23,316 nt of DNA from Bacteroidales bacterium (GTDB lineage Bacteria > Bacteroidota > Bacteroidia > Bacteroidales > JAADJA01): assembly GCA_029933495.1 (NCBI GenBank), contig JAOZOC010000007.1, positions 1 to 23,316 on the forward strand, written 5' to 3'. The notes below the pieces were generated by a model. It searched no databases. It saw nothing but the letters and a program-made list of their open reading frames with translations, and was not told the DNA's origin. Position numbers and translations under genes: made by a program. This document shows, in pieces, positions 21,700 to 23,316 of the stretch; the first letter of the stretch is position 1, and the number at the start of each line of letters is the position of its first letter.

Positions 21700-23250
21700 A
21701 TGTATAAAAAACTACATATTGGAATACTGTTGTTGACATCCATGGTAATATCTGCCTGTTTGCTTGGTCAAAGCACAATGAATATTGCCAATGGTGCAAA
21801 ACTGAAAGTTATTTCCGGCACTTCAGTTCAAGATCAAAACCTGGATATTGGGAACGGGAGTCAGCTCGTTAACTGTGGTGACTTAACAGTAAACGTGGCC
21901 CTGATTAATGATGCCGGAACTACCGGTTTAATCATCAAGTCAGATGAAAATGGTTCGGGGTCATTGATTCACAATACTGCTAACGTACCAGCGTCTGTGG
22001 AGCAATATCTTACTTCGGAACGTTGGCATTTGGTTTCTTCTCCAATGACAATTGCTACCATTGAGACTTTTATGAATATTTATCTGAAACAATGGAATGA
22101 AGTGGATAGCACCTGGACATATCTTACACAACCGGTTACGATTCCGATGGTTGCAACAATGGGCTATTCTGCCTGGGCTTCCGATAACCTTACCGGAACT
22201 GTTACGGTAAACTATGAAGGAAACCTCAATAACGGTGATTATCCAATTTCACTGGCATATACTCCTGCCAGTAATGCAACAGGATGGAACCTGCTTGGAA
22301 ATCCATTTCCTTCAGCAATTGTCTGGAATGATGATGCAGCCTGGAACAGATCAAATTTAAGTGGTTGGGCTGTGGTTTATGATAATGCCACATTCAAGGG
22401 ATGGAATCCATACCTGACAGGAAACGACCGGTCGTACAACGGAAAAACAGATGGGATAATCCCGGCCACACAAGGTTTTTGGGTGAGAGCCACAGCAAGT
22501 TCAGCAAGTTTGACTATTCCTCAAAGCCAGCGTATGCATAATAGCCAGTCGTTCTATAAAGATGCTGAAGAGAGTAATTATATGAGCCTCCGATTAATGG
22601 TATCGGCCAATGGATTTACAGATGAAGCAGCAATTATTTTTATGGAAGGGGCAAGTAATAGTTTTGATGGTTTATACGATTTAGAAAAAATGTACAATGT
22701 GGACGAAGCGCCAAATATTTCTTCCGAAATTGAAGGAAGTGAATATTCTGTAAACGTACTTTCTCCTGAATTTCTGGATGCTACAGCCTCACCAGTAATG
22801 CCAATAAATTTTAAACTCGGGGTTGAGGAGGAATGCATCATTTCCGTTACAGGAATTGAAAGTTTCGACCTTTCCATACCAATCTATCTCGAAGACCTTC
22901 AGGACGATGTGATGACAGATCTCAGGGTTCAGGAAAACTATGTTTTTTCTGCTTCACCATTAGATAATCCAAATCGTTTTCTGCTTCATTTTGGTGAACC
23001 GTTGGATATTGAAGAATTCAGTAATTCAAATGCAATACATATTTATTCACATAAAGAGTCGGTTTATATTAAACTTGCCGAAAATGAAAAGGGACAAGCT
23101 GCAATATTTGATATGGTGGGAAGAAAAGTTTGCAGTCTGGAATTAAATGATCAATTAACAAGGAAAACCCTTTCCCAAACAGGATATTATATTGTGAAAG
23201 TCAGAACCAGTGATGACGTTGCTGTTCATAAAGTATTTGTTAAAAATTAA
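21700..23250 (+). CDS. Secreted protein with type IX secretion C-terminal sorting domain
   Basis: This 516-residue protein has a signal sequence (HIGILLLTSMVISACLLGQ); an ISAC stretch might be read as a lipobox, but the C-terminal sorting domain argues for ordinary cleavage. Residues ~25-95 form a repetitive beta segment (MNIANGAKLKVISG, DIGNGSQLVNCGDLTV). The middle (~100-290) contains WHLVSSPMTIATIETFM, GYSAWASDNLTG and NATGWNLLGNPFPSAIVWND, a pattern common in Bacteroidota surface proteins of unknown role. The last ~75 residues (IHIYSHKESVYIKLAENEKG, AIFDMVGRKV, TGYYIVKVRTSDDVAVHKVFVKN) match the T9SS type A sorting domain, which directs export across the outer membrane and cell-surface attachment. 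It follows the FISUMP gene by 13 nt. No specific substrate or partner can be named. Confidence 0.85.
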   Translation: MYKKLHIGILLLTSMVISACLLGQSTMNIANGAKLKVISGTSVQDQNLDIGNGSQLVNCGDLTVNVALINDAGTTGLIIKSDENGSGSLIHNTANVPASVEQYLTSERWHLVSSPMTIATIETFMNIYLKQWNEVDSTWTYLTQPVTIPMVATMGYSAWASDNLTGTVTVNYEGNLNNGDYPISLAYTPASNATGWNLLGNPFPSAIVWNDDAAWNRSNLSGWAVVYDNATFKGWNPYLTGNDRSYNGKTDGIIPATQGFWVRATASSASLTIPQSQRMHNSQSFYKDAEESNYMSLRLMVSANGFTDEAAIIFMEGASNSFDGLYDLEKMYNVDEAPNISSEIEGSEYSVNVLSPEFLDATASPVMPINFKLGVEEECIISVTGIESFDLSIPIYLEDLQDDVMTDLRVQENYVFSASPLDNPNRFLLHFGEPLDIEEFSNSNAIHIYSHKESVYIKLAENEKGQAAIFDMVGRKVCSLELNDQLTRKTLSQTGYYIVKVRTSDDVAVHKVFVKN

Positions 23251-23284
23251 TATTGTTGTTAAGCATATTTTGGAAAAATTGACA

Positions 23285-23313
23285 AACCTGACAGGTCTAA
23301 GATCTGTCATGTT
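23285..23313. repeat. 29-bp imperfect palindrome after the T9SS protein gene
   Basis: AACCTGACAGGTCT (23285-23298) and AGATCTGTCATGTT (23300-23313) pair at 12 of 14 positions around one A. It resembles ACCTGACAGGT-type palindromes dispersed in Bacteroidota genomes (recalled, not searched). The window ends 3 nt later, so a following T-run cannot be excluded and terminator function is possible. Confidence 0.55.
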
Positions 23314-23316
23314 ATG

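Overview
The window looks like the chromosome of a Bacteroidota bacterium, probably of the order Bacteroidales/Marinilabiliales (the order is an inference). Several signs agree. Promoters carry the TAnnTTTG -7 box of this phylum, and Shine-Dalgarno sequences are mostly absent. There is a C-terminal type IX secretion sorting domain, a reg_prop/Y_Y_Y sensor kinase of the LytS type, a FISUMP-domain protein, DUF4369 and DUF2141 proteins, and a split methylmalonyl-CoA mutase. No rRNA, tRNA, CRISPR array, transposase or phage gene was seen.

Layout. 1-283: 3' end of a lipoate-protein ligase. 306-1188 (minus): two small CxxCH haem-binding proteins. 1443-3427 (plus): a TlpA/DUF4369 lipoprotein that has lost both thioredoxin cysteines, then the lipid A enzyme LpxH. 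3428-3785: a long leader region with repeats and a possible regulatory RNA fold in front of ribosomal protein S1 (3786-6035, unusually long acidic/lysine-rich N-terminus), closed by a clear terminator. 6115-7035: ribonuclease Z. 7036-7961 (minus): a small lipoprotein and a DUF2141 protein. 8095-11412 (minus): a very large exported Asp-box/sortilin-type beta-propeller protein. 11837-15965 (plus): methylmalonyl-CoA mutase small and large subunits, which link succinyl-CoA and propionate metabolism. 16025-20604: a LytS-type propeller sensor kinase and its LytTR response regulator. 20748-23250: two secreted proteins, a FISUMP protein and a T9SS-sorted protein.

The most notable region is 16025-23250. 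The sensor kinase is cut off 65 residues early by a tandem duplication of the pentamer TAAAA. Removing one copy restores an intact histidine-kinase C-terminus in frame, ending just before a good promoter for the response regulator. Just after the LytTR regulator gene, and before the two surface-protein genes, lie two exact copies of a 10-bp direct repeat spaced 21 bp apart, with a third degenerate unit in the same phase. This spacing and sequence resemble LytTR binding sites. Together they suggest a sensor/regulator pair controlling a nearby surface-protein operon, with the sensor switched off or phase-variable. That reading is inference.

Several intergenic palindromes (8026-8055, 13745-13769, 23285-23313) and a heptamer-repeat/crossed-inverted-repeat block (3477-3563) look like dispersed repeat elements.
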